A DNA stretch of 64,000 nt, taken from contig NZ_CP054052.1 of assembly GCF_013283835.1 (NCBI RefSeq), positions 620,001 through 684,000 on the forward strand, read 5' to 3'. Shown here in pieces: positions 1 to 8,197 of the stretch. Position 1 is the first letter of the stretch, and every line of letters starts with the position of its first letter. The position numbers and the translations under genes are program-made. The notes under the pieces were generated by a model that had not been told where the DNA came from, did no database searches, and saw nothing but the letters and a program-made list of their open reading frames with translations. This DNA is from Poseidonibacter lekithochrous (GTDB lineage: Bacteria > Campylobacterota > Campylobacteria > Campylobacterales > Arcobacteraceae).

Positions 1-689
<689 letters not shown>

Positions 690-691
690 AA

Positions 692-1558
692 TTAATTTTC
701 TTGTAAAACAATAGGTTTTTCGTAAGATACATTGTATTTTTCAAAGATTTCTTTTAATAAACCTTTTTTATAATACTCTTCAATAAAACCTTCAAGTTCG
801 TATCCTAAAGCTCTGAACTCATGACTAACTGCAATACCAATATCCCATTTTGATTTTACATAATCAATTTTTTTACTCATATAGTATTTATCTTGATTGT
901 TTTTATAATCAAGAAAGTATTCAAGTTGTGATTTAAGTCCTGAAACAGCATTGATTTTTTTATCTTTTAAAGCATTACTAGCATCAAGTATTGATACATA
1001 ATGACGTACATTTGCTTTTAGTTTTCCTTGGAAAGAATAAGTAAAATGCGCATCAGGTAGAGTGTCTAACTCAACTCCAATTGTATTAAATTGAAATTGA
1101 GCTAGGCTATTAACTTCAGGTATTTTTTCTTTATCTGTAGCAATTACCCAACTTTCAGCATGATATGGTGCTTTCATAACTACTAATTCGTTAGATAATT
1201 CTCCAGTTGATTTATCTCTTTGCCTAATAAATTTATAATCAAATGGTACACGAAGCATAACATCTGCTTTAGTTTTATGGATAAGGTGACCTTTCCAAAT
1301 TACATTTCTTAAATCATCTTCTAAATTCTCATCAGAACCAGTCCAATACCACTTTGGTTTTACATTTAAAGATTTAGCTAGAAGTTTGCCCAACTCAATA
1401 TCTATACCCTTTGCAACACCATCTTCCATATATGAGTATGGAGGAAAGTTTTCATAGATTGCAATGATTATTTCATCTGAATCATGAATTTCTTCAAGTG
1501 ATCTTGCACTTAATGATGACAATAATAAAGTGATTAGAAATGCAATTTTAAAAAACAT
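692..1558 (-). CDS. Quinoprotein-associated periplasmic binding protein (MxaJ/XoxJ-like)
   Basis: A 288-residue secreted family-3 solute-binding fold. The N-terminus is a signal peptide (hydrophobic stretch ending at SLSARS), followed by the opening IIIAIYENFPPYSY and then KGIDIELGKLLAKSL. The segment ADVMLRVPFDY and the AESWVIA stretch are typical of the binding proteins that accompany PQQ alcohol dehydrogenases (MxaJ, XoxJ). Those proteins are thought to help mature or activate the dehydrogenase in the periplasm rather than feed a transporter, and no permease adjoins it here. It starts 3 bases after the cytochrome stop codon, so the two form one operon from the promoter at 2007-2038. The subfamily assignment rests on recognised motifs and context. 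Confidence 0.8.
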   Translation of the reverse strand: MFFKIAFLITLLLSSLSARSLEEIHDSDEIIIAIYENFPPYSYMEDGVAKGIDIELGKLLAKSLNVKPKWYWTGSDENLEDDLRNVIWKGHLIHKTKADVMLRVPFDYKFIRQRDKSTGELSNELVVMKAPYHAESWVIATDKEKIPEVNSLAQFQFNTIGVELDTLPDAHFTYSFQGKLKANVRHYVSILDASNALKDKKINAVSGLKSQLEYFLDYKNNQDKYYMSKKIDYVKSKWDIGIAVSHEFRALGYELEGFIEEYYKKGLLKEIFEKYNVSYEKPIVLQEN

Positions 1559-1561
1559 ATC

Positions 1562-1978
1562 TTATAAATCATCCGTTGGTAATGTTTCAATCCATGATCT
1601 AATTGACCAAATAGCTTCAGGAGATAATACTTCTTTAAATGGAGGCATATATACATTTCCATTTCTTACTGCTCCATCTTTTACTTTATTAATAAAATAT
1701 TCATCAATATCATCATCAGCTGCATCAAGAGCTCTTAAATCAGGAGCAACACCACCTGAAATAGCACCTAATCCGTGACATCTAGCACAGTTTGTATTAT
1801 ATGCGCTTTTTCCAATTTCAATAGCTATAGCATTTTCTCTTAATGGATTAACAATTACATCATCTGCAATTTTTTCTAATCCTTTAGTTTCTACTGGTTG
1901 TGGATTAACATCTCCATGTGAAAATGCTAATGTTGTAACTGCTAATAGTGATAAAGCAATTTTATTTATACTCTTCAT
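1562..1978 (-). CDS. pedF: Periplasmic cytochrome c-550, PedF type
   Basis: A 138-residue secreted monohaem cytochrome c and the likely electron acceptor of the PQQ dehydrogenase. The signal peptide ends near LAFSHG. Haem motif CARCH lies at residues 64-68 and the probable distal ligand is M111 in VYMPPF. The stretches HGDVNPQPVETKGL, GAISGGVAPDLR and LSPEAIWSIRSWIE closely follow the cytochrome of the Pseudomonas ped/exa clusters. A Shine-Dalgarno (AAGGAAGAG) precedes the ATG. It is the first gene of a two-gene operon, read divergently from the NitT/TauT transporter, and its promoter carries the shared heptamer operator. Confidence 0.9.
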   Translation of the reverse strand: MKSINKIALSLLAVTTLAFSHGDVNPQPVETKGLEKIADDVIVNPLRENAIAIEIGKSAYNTNCARCHGLGAISGGVAPDLRALDAADDDIDEYFINKVKDGAVRNGNVYMPPFKEVLSPEAIWSIRSWIETLPTDDL

Positions 1979-2006
1979 AGTCTCTTCCTTTTTCTTTTAT
2001 ATTGAA

Positions 2007-2038
2007 AGTATATAATTACTTTATAGCCTGATTATAGC
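2007..2038 (-). promoter_or_regulatory. Promoter P1 with heptamer-repeat operator (pedF operon)
   Basis: Read on the minus strand, GCTATAA-tcag-GCTATAA occupies 2038 down to 2021. After exactly 8 bases comes the -10 box TATACT at 2012-2007. No -35 consensus is visible because the operator occupies that place. It matches the site at 2060-2077 in 17 of 18 positions, in the opposite direction. Confidence 0.85.
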
Positions 2039-2059
2039 GGGTCTGCAGAAATTTAGAAT

Positions 2060-2091
2060 GCTATAATCAAGCTATAAAACTCCATTATAAT
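2060..2091 (+). promoter_or_regulatory. Promoter P2 with heptamer-repeat operator (NitT/TauT operon)
   Basis: GCTATAA (2060-2066), TCAA, GCTATAA (2071-2077), 8 bases, then TATAAT (2086-2091). The start codon follows at 2115 after a GAGGAG ribosome site. It shares an 82-bp divergent region with P1. Confidence 0.85.
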
Positions 2092-2114
2092 AATTAAAAT
2101 TATGAGGAGTTATT

Positions 2115-3083
2115 ATGAAAATTAAATCATTATTTATTATGATGTTTTTATTTATTAATGTTTATGCAAATCAAACATTAAAAGTAGGTGTTTTAGCATT
2201 CGGAACAGTTAACTGGGAATTAGATGTAATAAAACACAATAAACTAGATAAAAAATATGGTATTGATTTACAAGTAATAAAACTAGCCTCTAAAAATGCA
2301 GTATCAATAGCAATACAATCAAAAAGTGTTGATATTATTGTAACTGATTGGATTTGGGTAAATAGACAAAGGTTTGAAGGTAGAGATTATACTTTTTATC
2401 CTTACTCAAGAGCAATAGGTGCTTTATATACAAGTAATAAGGATATTAAAACACTATTAGATTTAAAAGGTAAGAGATTAGGAGTATCGGGTGGAAGTGT
2501 AGATAAGACTTGGTTACTTTTTCAAGCTTATACAAAATCAAAGTACAATCAAAATCTAAAAAAAATAGTTGATCCAGTATTTGCTGCACCTCCAATTTTA
2601 TATAAAAAAATGTTAGATAAATCCTTAGATGCTTCTATTAACTTTTGGCATTTTAACGCAAAATTAAAAGCAAAAGAGTTTCGAAAACTAATTGATGTTC
2701 AAGAGGTATTTAATACTTTTGATATTAGAAATGATGTTCCTTTAGTTGGTTGGACTTTCTCTCAAGAGTTTGCAAAGAATAATAAACAAACTGTGAATAA
2801 CTTTTTACAAGCTTCATATGAAGCAAAAAAACTTCTTAACTCTTCTGAGTCTCAATGGGATAGAATTAGAACTTTAATGAAAGCAAAAAATGATAATACT
2901 TTCAGGGCTTTAAAAGAGGGTTATAGAAATGGAATTGTAAAAGAATTCTCTGCAGATGAAAAAGAAGCAGCTTCAAAAGTATTTGAGCTTTTATACAAAG
3001 AAGGTGGTAAATCTTTAGTAGGTAAAAGTACCCATTTAGATAAAGATACTTTCTGGGATTTTAATCCAGATATTAACTGGTAA
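2115..3083 (+). CDS. NitT/TauT-type ABC transporter, periplasmic binding protein
   Basis: A 322-residue secreted protein with a signal peptide ending at VYANQ, followed by TLKVGVLAFGTVNWELDVI, the usual start of SsuA/TauA-type binding proteins. Further features are KSVDIIVTDWIWVNRQR and LLDLKGKRLGVSGGSVDKTWLL. It would capture a small ligand in the periplasm and hand it to the permease 5 bases downstream. The ligand cannot be read from sequence. Its place in the PQQ island, under the same operator as the dehydrogenase, suggests a role in alcohol or cofactor supply rather than sulfonate or nitrate uptake. It is the first gene of a three-gene operon. Confidence 0.82.
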   Translation: MKIKSLFIMMFLFINVYANQTLKVGVLAFGTVNWELDVIKHNKLDKKYGIDLQVIKLASKNAVSIAIQSKSVDIIVTDWIWVNRQRFEGRDYTFYPYSRAIGALYTSNKDIKTLLDLKGKRLGVSGGSVDKTWLLFQAYTKSKYNQNLKKIVDPVFAAPPILYKKMLDKSLDASINFWHFNAKLKAKEFRKLIDVQEVFNTFDIRNDVPLVGWTFSQEFAKNNKQTVNNFLQASYEAKKLLNSSESQWDRIRTLMKAKNDNTFRALKEGYRNGIVKEFSADEKEAASKVFELLYKEGGKSLVGKSTHLDKDTFWDFNPDINW

Positions 3084-3088
3084 GAATT

Positions 3089-3823
3089 ATGCTTTCTTAT
3101 TCAAGAATTCTTTCTTTAAGTTTTTTCTTTATTTCATGGCAAGTATTAGCAATATTAATTGCCTCTGATACTTTTCCAACTGCCATTGATGTATTTAAAA
3201 GCCTTTTATTTCATTTATTTGAAGGAGAATTACTTGAACATCTTTTTATTACTTTAACTAGAGTATTAATAGCTTTTTCTATTGCAATGAGTTTAGGAGT
3301 ATTCTTTGGTATTTTAATGGGCTCTTTTAAAAGAGTAGATAATGCCTTTGATACTATTTTAGTAATTGGACTAAATATTCCAGCTTTAGTAACTATAATC
3401 ATTTGTTACATCTGGTTTGGGCTTACAGATACAGCTGCACTTTTAGCTGTGATAATAAATAAAGTACCTACAGTAATTGTAACAATAAGAGAAGGTGCTA
3501 GAACTATTGATAGAAAATATATGCAAATAGCTCAAATTTACAAAGTATCAAGATTTGAGACTATCACTAAAGTATATTTACCTCAAATTTATCCATATAT
3601 AATGGCTAGTGCTAGAACTGGTTTATCTTTAATATGGAAGATTGTATTAGTAGTTGAGTTATTAGGTAGAAGTTCAGGAATGGGATTTCAGTTATCAATG
3701 TTTTTCCAGTTCTTTGATATTACTAGTATTATGGCTTATTCTATGGCTTTTATAATTGTGATTTTATTTATTGAAACATATATTTTAAGACCCTTAGATT
3801 TAAAAGCTAACAAGTGGAGATAA
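3089..3823 (+). CDS. NitT/TauT-type ABC transporter permease
   Basis: A 244-residue inner-membrane protein with about six hydrophobic segments and the BPD_transp_1 fold. The coupling loop reads IREGARTIDRKYMQIAQIYKV followed by SRFETITKVYLPQIYPYI, the EAA-like motif that contacts the ATPase. It lies 5 bases after the binding-protein gene and 1 base before the ATPase gene, so the three are translated together. Family recognition is secure and substrate is unknown. Confidence 0.87.
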   Translation: MLSYSRILSLSFFFISWQVLAILIASDTFPTAIDVFKSLLFHLFEGELLEHLFITLTRVLIAFSIAMSLGVFFGILMGSFKRVDNAFDTILVIGLNIPALVTIIICYIWFGLTDTAALLAVIINKVPTVIVTIREGARTIDRKYMQIAQIYKVSRFETITKVYLPQIYPYIMASARTGLSLIWKIVLVVELLGRSSGMGFQLSMFFQFFDITSIMAYSMAFIIVILFIETYILRPLDLKANKWR

Positions 3824-3824
3824 G

Positions 3825-4580
3825 ATGTTAGATATAAATATTAAACATAAAGAGTTTGAAAACTTCCCTATTATAAAAGATTTTAATTTACAAGTTAAAA
3901 CCTCAGAATTTATATCAATAATAGGTCCTTCTGGTTGTGGAAAAACAACACTTCTAAATATTATCTCAAATTTAGATAAGAAGTATCATGGTCATATAAA
4001 ACTAGATTCAAAAGATCAAATATCTAGTAATATTGGTTTTATGTTTCAAGACTCTAGATTAATTCCGTGGCTTAGTGTTTTTGAAAACATTATGTTGGTA
4101 TCACTTAATAAGAATGTTGATGATATTATTCAAGCTTTATGCAATATTGGTTTACATGACTATATTAACTCTTATCCAAAAGAGTTATCAGGGGGAATGC
4201 AAAGAAGAGTAGCCCTTGTACGAGCTTTTATAAATAAACCTAAATTAATACTTTTAGATGAACCTTTTATTTCTTTGGATCATCCAAGTGCACAAGCTTT
4301 AAGAAAAGACTTTTTGAGTATGTGTAAAGAGTATTTACCTACAGTTATTTTAGTTACACATGATTTAGAAGAGGCAATTTCTTTATCTAAAAGAATTATA
4401 TTTTTAGATTCAAAGCCTATGAAAATAGTATTAGATTATAAAAACAATAATGATTTTTCAAATAATTTAAATCATGAAGATATTCAAAATATAAAAGCAG
4501 AACTTCTAGATGAAAATCCTTTTATCCTAAGTGGTAAGCTAAAAGAAAATCCTGCTTCTAATTTATTCTCAATCATATAA
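3825..4580 (+). CDS. NitT/TauT-type ABC transporter ATP-binding protein
   Basis: A 251-residue ABC ATPase. Visible motifs are Walker A GPSGCGKTT, Q-loop MFQDSRLIPWL, signature LSGGMQRR, Walker B LILLDEPF and the switch His in LVTHDLEEA. The RLIPWLSVFENI stretch is typical of the SsuB/TauB group. About 45 residues after the ATPase core look poorly conserved and asparagine-rich. It is the last gene of the importer operon and is followed by an inverted repeat that probably ends transcription. Confidence 0.88.
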   Translation: MLDINIKHKEFENFPIIKDFNLQVKTSEFISIIGPSGCGKTTLLNIISNLDKKYHGHIKLDSKDQISSNIGFMFQDSRLIPWLSVFENIMLVSLNKNVDDIIQALCNIGLHDYINSYPKELSGGMQRRVALVRAFINKPKLILLDEPFISLDHPSAQALRKDFLSMCKEYLPTVILVTHDLEEAISLSKRIIFLDSKPMKIVLDYKNNNDFSNNLNHEDIQNIKAELLDENPFILSGKLKENPASNLFSII

Positions 4581-4581
4581 G

Positions 4582-4618
4582 TTTATGTATATACTTTAAT
4601 TAGAAGCATATACATAAA
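4582..4618. terminator. Probable terminator between convergent operons
   Basis: An 11-bp perfect inverted repeat (4582-4592 with 4608-4618) with a 15-base loop, 1 base after the ATPase stop codon. The stem is AT-only apart from one pair and the T run is weak, so the call is tentative. No gene is seen from 4619 to 4660. Confidence 0.45.
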
Positions 4619-4660
4619 AAGTGCTAAGAAGTATTACTAATATAAATAGTTTTTTCATAA

Positions 4661-5809
4661 CTACTCTTTACATTCAACTTGAAATGAAGCAATACCTAAT
4701 GTATCCAAATCATTTGTAGGATGTAAGAATCCATCTTGAGGAGATGTTGATACTAATGCTCTTGGATGCATTAAAGATACTGGTTGTCTAAGTTGTCCAT
4801 TAAACTCTCTAAAGCTTAGTTTTCTTCCTTTATATGCTGCAAGCTCAAACTTATCAGAATATAAAAAATCTAAATTTGATTTAAAATCTATTTTTTTTGT
4901 TTTAGTAATAAGTGTAACAATTGATCTAGTTGCTACCCAAGAAGAATAATCTTTTGAATTCATAGCTCTTTTTGCAAATTTTTTAAATCTCTTTTGCATT
5001 TGTGCTGCTCCCCACTGTTCAATAACATGACTCCATGCTTGTGCTTTTAACCCTTGTGTTCCAGCTACTGGTCTAGGAAGCCAAGTATTAAAATATAAAT
5101 ACTCACCAAAATCACCATGATAATCTGCTGTTAAAACCACATCATAATCACTACTTTGAGTAAGTGCTGGAATTTCTAGTTGAGCTTTTCTTCTAATATC
5201 AGCATTTAATTTCCATATTTTTTCTTCTATGATTTTCCCACCAAATTTTTTAGCAGAAGCTCTTAATGATTTAGCAATTAATTCATCTTTTTCATTACTT
5301 CCTTTTATTAAAAGCCATTTTTTTAGATTTCTTTTTATTAAAAACTGAATTAAGGCATCACTTTCCATACTATTACTAAGACTTGTATGTAAAAGATTTT
5401 TATTACAAGCATTTATTCTTAAGTTATCATCTTTATTTGTGGCATTTAAAAATATAGTATTTCCTGCTTCTTTTAGATTTACTAACTCTTTTAGAAGTTC
5501 TGTTTGCACATTTAGAATTACATAAATATTTTCATTACTAGACCAAGCTTTGAATTTTTTGATTAAATCTTCTTTTTTATATGAAATTTCTTTATCTAAA
5601 ATATATTTTTGATTTAAAAATCTTGCACTTTTATTAGAATCTTTAATTGCTAGCTGTATTCCTTTTAAAGCGCTATCTTTAGGTTCTTCAATTACATTAG
5701 ATAAAGTAGGAGGTCTTTTTACTTTTTGCTCTAAATATAAAATGTTTACTTCTAAAACATTTGCTTTAATAAATGAAAATAAAAGTGTTAGAAATAGTAC
5801 TATTCTCAC
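4661..5809 (-). CDS. PQQ-dependent alcohol dehydrogenase-associated ABC binding protein (PedA-type)
   Basis: A 382-residue periplasmic protein related to branched-chain amino acid binding proteins. After a signal peptide, the mature start NVLEVNILYLEQKVKRPPTL and SNVIEEPKD, with ALKGIQLAIKDSNKSARFL, matches the family of substrate-binding proteins found with PQQ alcohol dehydrogenases (the TIGR03863 type). Near the C-terminus SLMHPRALVSTSPQDGFLHP is also typical. In Pseudomonas putida this type of binding protein belongs to PedA1A2BC, which is needed for efficient lanthanide-dependent growth. The start is GTG at 5809 with AAGGA upstream. It is transcribed alone, away from its presumed partners, from promoter P3. 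Confidence 0.85.
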   Translation of the reverse strand: MRIVLFLTLLFSFIKANVLEVNILYLEQKVKRPPTLSNVIEEPKDSALKGIQLAIKDSNKSARFLNQKYILDKEISYKKEDLIKKFKAWSSNENIYVILNVQTELLKELVNLKEAGNTIFLNATNKDDNLRINACNKNLLHTSLSNSMESDALIQFLIKRNLKKWLLIKGSNEKDELIAKSLRASAKKFGGKIIEEKIWKLNADIRRKAQLEIPALTQSSDYDVVLTADYHGDFGEYLYFNTWLPRPVAGTQGLKAQAWSHVIEQWGAAQMQKRFKKFAKRAMNSKDYSSWVATRSIVTLITKTKKIDFKSNLDFLYSDKFELAAYKGRKLSFREFNGQLRQPVSLMHPRALVSTSPQDGFLHPTNDLDTLGIASFQVECKE

Positions 5810-5832
5810 TGTTTTTCCTTCTTTTTTATTTT

Positions 5833-5866
5833 AGTATATATAACTTTTATAGCTTCAGTTTAGCAA
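5833..5866 (-). promoter_or_regulatory. Promoter P3 with heptamer-repeat operator (PedA-type binding protein)
   Basis: On the minus strand: GCTAAAC (5864-5858), tgaa, GCTATAA (5853-5847), 8 bases, TATACT (5838-5833). The operator is the left arm of a perfect 20-bp inverted repeat whose right arm is the operator of P4. Confidence 0.85.
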
Positions 5867-5874
5867 ATTTTATA

Positions 5875-5908
5875 TTGCTAAACTGAAGCTATAATCATTT
5901 ACTACAAT
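5875..5908 (+). promoter_or_regulatory. Promoter P4 with heptamer-repeat operator (small exported protein)
   Basis: GCTAAAC (5877-5883), TGAA, GCTATAA (5888-5894), 8 bases, TACAAT (5903-5908). It is the mirror image of P3; the arms 5847-5866 and 5875-5894 are perfectly complementary around an 8-base centre. Confidence 0.85.
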
Positions 5909-5935
5909 TTTGAAATTAAAAACCAAGGAGATAAA

Positions 5936-6355
5936 ATGAAAAAAATTGCAATGATTGTAATTACGTTATTTATAGCAGTGGGATTTGCACAGGCTAAGAA
6001 CTTAAAAGGTCTGTTACATTCTAAAACAACATTAGAGCCTATAACTATTAGTGCAGGTGAACCATTAGCCAATAAGCCTTATAAACTAGAAGCAGGAAAA
6101 TACTACAAGCTTATTCTAAAAAGTGATGGTTCAAGAGAAGTTCCTATTGTTGGTGCAGCTTTTTTCAGAAATATCTGGGTGAATCAAGTATCTATTAATG
6201 ATATCGAAGTAAGACCATTAGGAATTGATAGTTTTGAATTTGATGATGAAGGTGAGATTGAACTTACTTTTATACCTATTAAACCAGGAACATTTACTTT
6301 AGGACTTCCCTCAGCAAAAAGTGATAGAGAAAGAGCTACTTTTATTGTTGAATAA
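5936..6355 (+). CDS. Small exported protein of the PQQ island, function unknown
   Basis: I do not recognise this 139-residue protein. It has a clear signal peptide (cleavage near AQAKN), and the mature part of about 118 residues looks all-beta. The pattern LEAGKYYKLILKSDGSREVP, then VPIVGAAFFRNIWVNQVSIN and a closing IELTFIPIKPGTFTLGLP, resembles a cupredoxin-like sandwich. It has no cysteine and no His-Cys-Met copper site, so blue-copper electron transfer is unlikely. No EF-hand loop is visible either. It sits alone behind operator P4 between two parts of the PedA1A2BC-like transporter, which suggests periplasmic ligand handling or dehydrogenase maturation. A strong ribosome site (AAGGAG) precedes the ATG. 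Confidence 0.75.
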   Translation: MKKIAMIVITLFIAVGFAQAKNLKGLLHSKTTLEPITISAGEPLANKPYKLEAGKYYKLILKSDGSREVPIVGAAFFRNIWVNQVSINDIEVRPLGIDSFEFDDEGEIELTFIPIKPGTFTLGLPSAKSDRERATFIVE

Positions 6356-6448
6356 ATATTTGGTATAAAGCATTTTTTGCTTTATACTTAACTTCTTTTA
6401 TACTTTCTTTTCTCCTTCAAAACTCCAAAAATTTAAAATATACACTTT

Positions 6449-6480
6449 GCTAAATTCATGCTATAAAGTTTCTTTATAAT
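6449..6480 (+). promoter_or_regulatory. Promoter P5 with heptamer-repeat operator (propeller-ABC operon)
   Basis: GCTAAAT (6449-6455), TCAT, GCTATAA (6460-6466), 8 bases, TATAAT (6475-6480). Start codon at 6509. Confidence 0.85.
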
Positions 6481-6508
6481 CATCTTATAAATATTAGAGG
6501 ATATAAAA

Positions 6509-7468
6509 ATGCTAAAGAAAATTGGATTAATTACTATTTTAAGTTCATGCCTATTGGCAGATACAATTTTTGTTTCAAATGAGAAAGACAACACTATTTC
6601 TGTAATTGATTCAAATACAAATAAAGTTATAAAAACTTATGAAGTAGGTCAAAGACCTAGAGGAATTACTCTAACTAATGACTATTCAAAATTATATATT
6701 TGTGCAAGTGATGATGATACAGTACAAGCTATGGATACAAAAACTGGAGAAATTTTATATAACCTTCCATCAGGTGAAGACCCAGAACAGTTTGCTTTGC
6801 ATCCAAATGGCAAAGAGCTTTATATCTCAAATGAAGACGATGGTATTGTAACTGTTGTTGATACTGAAAAAAAAGATGTAATTACACAAGTTGAGGTTGG
6901 CATTGAACCTGAGGGAATGGCTGTAAGTCCTGATGGATCTGTAGCTATTAACTCATCTGAAACATCTAATTTCTTACATTGGATTGATACTAAAACTAAA
7001 GAGATTGTTCATAATACTTTAGTTGATGAAAGACCAAGACATATTGAGTTTTCAAAAACTGGTGATAAGGTTTGGGCATCAAGTGAGATTGGTGGAACTG
7101 TAGTGGTTATAGATACAAAAACTAAAGAATCTATTTCAAAAATTTCTTTTAAAATTCCAGGAGTATATAAAGACAAAATTCAACCAGTTGGGATTAACTT
7201 AACTTCTGATGGTAAATATGCTTTCGTTGCACTTGGACCTGCGAATCATGTAGCAGTAGTTGATGCAAAAACATACGATGTAATTAAGTATTTATTAGTA
7301 GGAAAAAGAGTTTGGCAATTGGCTTTATCAAATAATGAAACAAAACTATATACTACAAATGGTGTTAGTGGTGATGTGTCAATTATTGATGTGAAAAACT
7401 TAAAAGTTGAAAAAACTATTAAGGTAGGAAGATATCCTTGGGGGATTGCGGTTAAACCGTCAAAATAA
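6509..7468 (+). CDS. PQQ-associated YVTN-type beta-propeller protein
   Basis: A 319-residue exported protein made of seven or so repeats of the YVTN/NHL propeller kind (IFVSNEKDNTISVIDSNTNK, then LYICASDDDTVQAMDTKTGE, LYISNEDDGIVTVVDTEKKD and so on). This is the PQQ-catabolism-associated beta-propeller (TIGR03866 type), a periplasmic companion of the PQQ-linked ABC transporter in Pseudomonas, where it is one of the PedA1/PedA2 proteins. The N-terminus MLKKIGLITILSSCLLA contains LSSC, so it may be a lipoprotein instead of being cleaved after LLA. It heads the operon with the ATPase and permease; the next start codon lies 4 bases past its stop. Confidence 0.86.
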   Translation: MLKKIGLITILSSCLLADTIFVSNEKDNTISVIDSNTNKVIKTYEVGQRPRGITLTNDYSKLYICASDDDTVQAMDTKTGEILYNLPSGEDPEQFALHPNGKELYISNEDDGIVTVVDTEKKDVITQVEVGIEPEGMAVSPDGSVAINSSETSNFLHWIDTKTKEIVHNTLVDERPRHIEFSKTGDKVWASSEIGGTVVVIDTKTKESISKISFKIPGVYKDKIQPVGINLTSDGKYAFVALGPANHVAVVDAKTYDVIKYLLVGKRVWQLALSNNETKLYTTNGVSGDVSIIDVKNLKVEKTIKVGRYPWGIAVKPSK

Positions 7469-7472
7469 TTCT

Positions 7473-8192
7473 ATGGAAAAACAACTTGAAATAAAAAATA
7501 TATCTTATAAGTATGATAAAGAACTTGTTCTGAAGAATATAAATTTAGAGATAAAAAAAGCTTCTTTTTTAGTTTTACTTGGACTTAATGGTGCTGGTAA
7601 ATCTACATTATTTGCATTAATTACTAGATTATTGAAGATTCAATCAGGAGATATTTATATTGATTCTTTTCATATAAGTGATTATAAAAATGCTTTAAAA
7701 AATATTGGTATTGTATTTCAAGAACCAACACTTGATTTAGATTTAAGTGTAAAGCAAAATTTAGTTTTTTCAGGCTCTTTAAAAGGTCTTTCTTTTAAAC
7801 AGACAATGGACTCGATAAAAGAAGAAATTAAAACTTTAGATTTAGAAGAAAAACTAGATGTAAAAGTTCGAAGTTTAAATGGTGGTCATAGAAGAAGAGT
7901 AGAAATACTAAGAGCTTTAATAAATAGCCCAAAACTTTTACTTTTAGATGAAGCAACATCTGGACTTGATATAAAAAGTAGATATGAAATTATTGCTTAT
8001 ATAAAAGGCTTAGTTGAAAAAAGAGGTATATCAGTTTTATGGATTACGCATCTTTTTGATGAGATAGATAATAATGATGAGGTTGCTATTATTAAAAAAG
8101 GCGAAATAATATCTACAGGTTTAGCAAAAGATTTAATAAAAGAAAATAATATGGACTCATTAACACAAGTTTTTGAATCCTTAACAAAGTAA
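7473..8192 (+). CDS. pedB: PQQ-associated ABC transporter ATP-binding protein (PedB-like)
   Basis: A 239-residue ABC ATPase of the type linked to PQQ alcohol dehydrogenases (TIGR03864 type). Walker A is GLNGAGKST, the Q-loop is VFQEPTLDLDLSV, Walker B is LLLLDEAT and the switch His is in WITHLFDE. The signature loop reads LNGGHRRR instead of LSGGQ, which is usual in this subgroup. The ATG at 7473 was chosen because it aligns with the family start; an in-frame TTG at 7446 would overlap the propeller gene. In P. putida the matching protein is part of PedA1A2BC, needed for growth at low lanthanide levels; in Methylorubrum the analogous ATPase is LutE. The symbol is by homology. Confidence 0.82.
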   Translation: MEKQLEIKNISYKYDKELVLKNINLEIKKASFLVLLGLNGAGKSTLFALITRLLKIQSGDIYIDSFHISDYKNALKNIGIVFQEPTLDLDLSVKQNLVFSGSLKGLSFKQTMDSIKEEIKTLDLEEKLDVKVRSLNGGHRRRVEILRALINSPKLLLLDEATSGLDIKSRYEIIAYIKGLVEKRGISVLWITHLFDEIDNNDEVAIIKKGEIISTGLAKDLIKENNMDSLTQVFESLTK

Positions 8193-8197
8193 AAAAT

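Noticed and set aside
5936-6355. Cupredoxin electron carrier
   Set aside because: The sandwich-like pattern is suggestive, but there is no Cys and no complete copper site.
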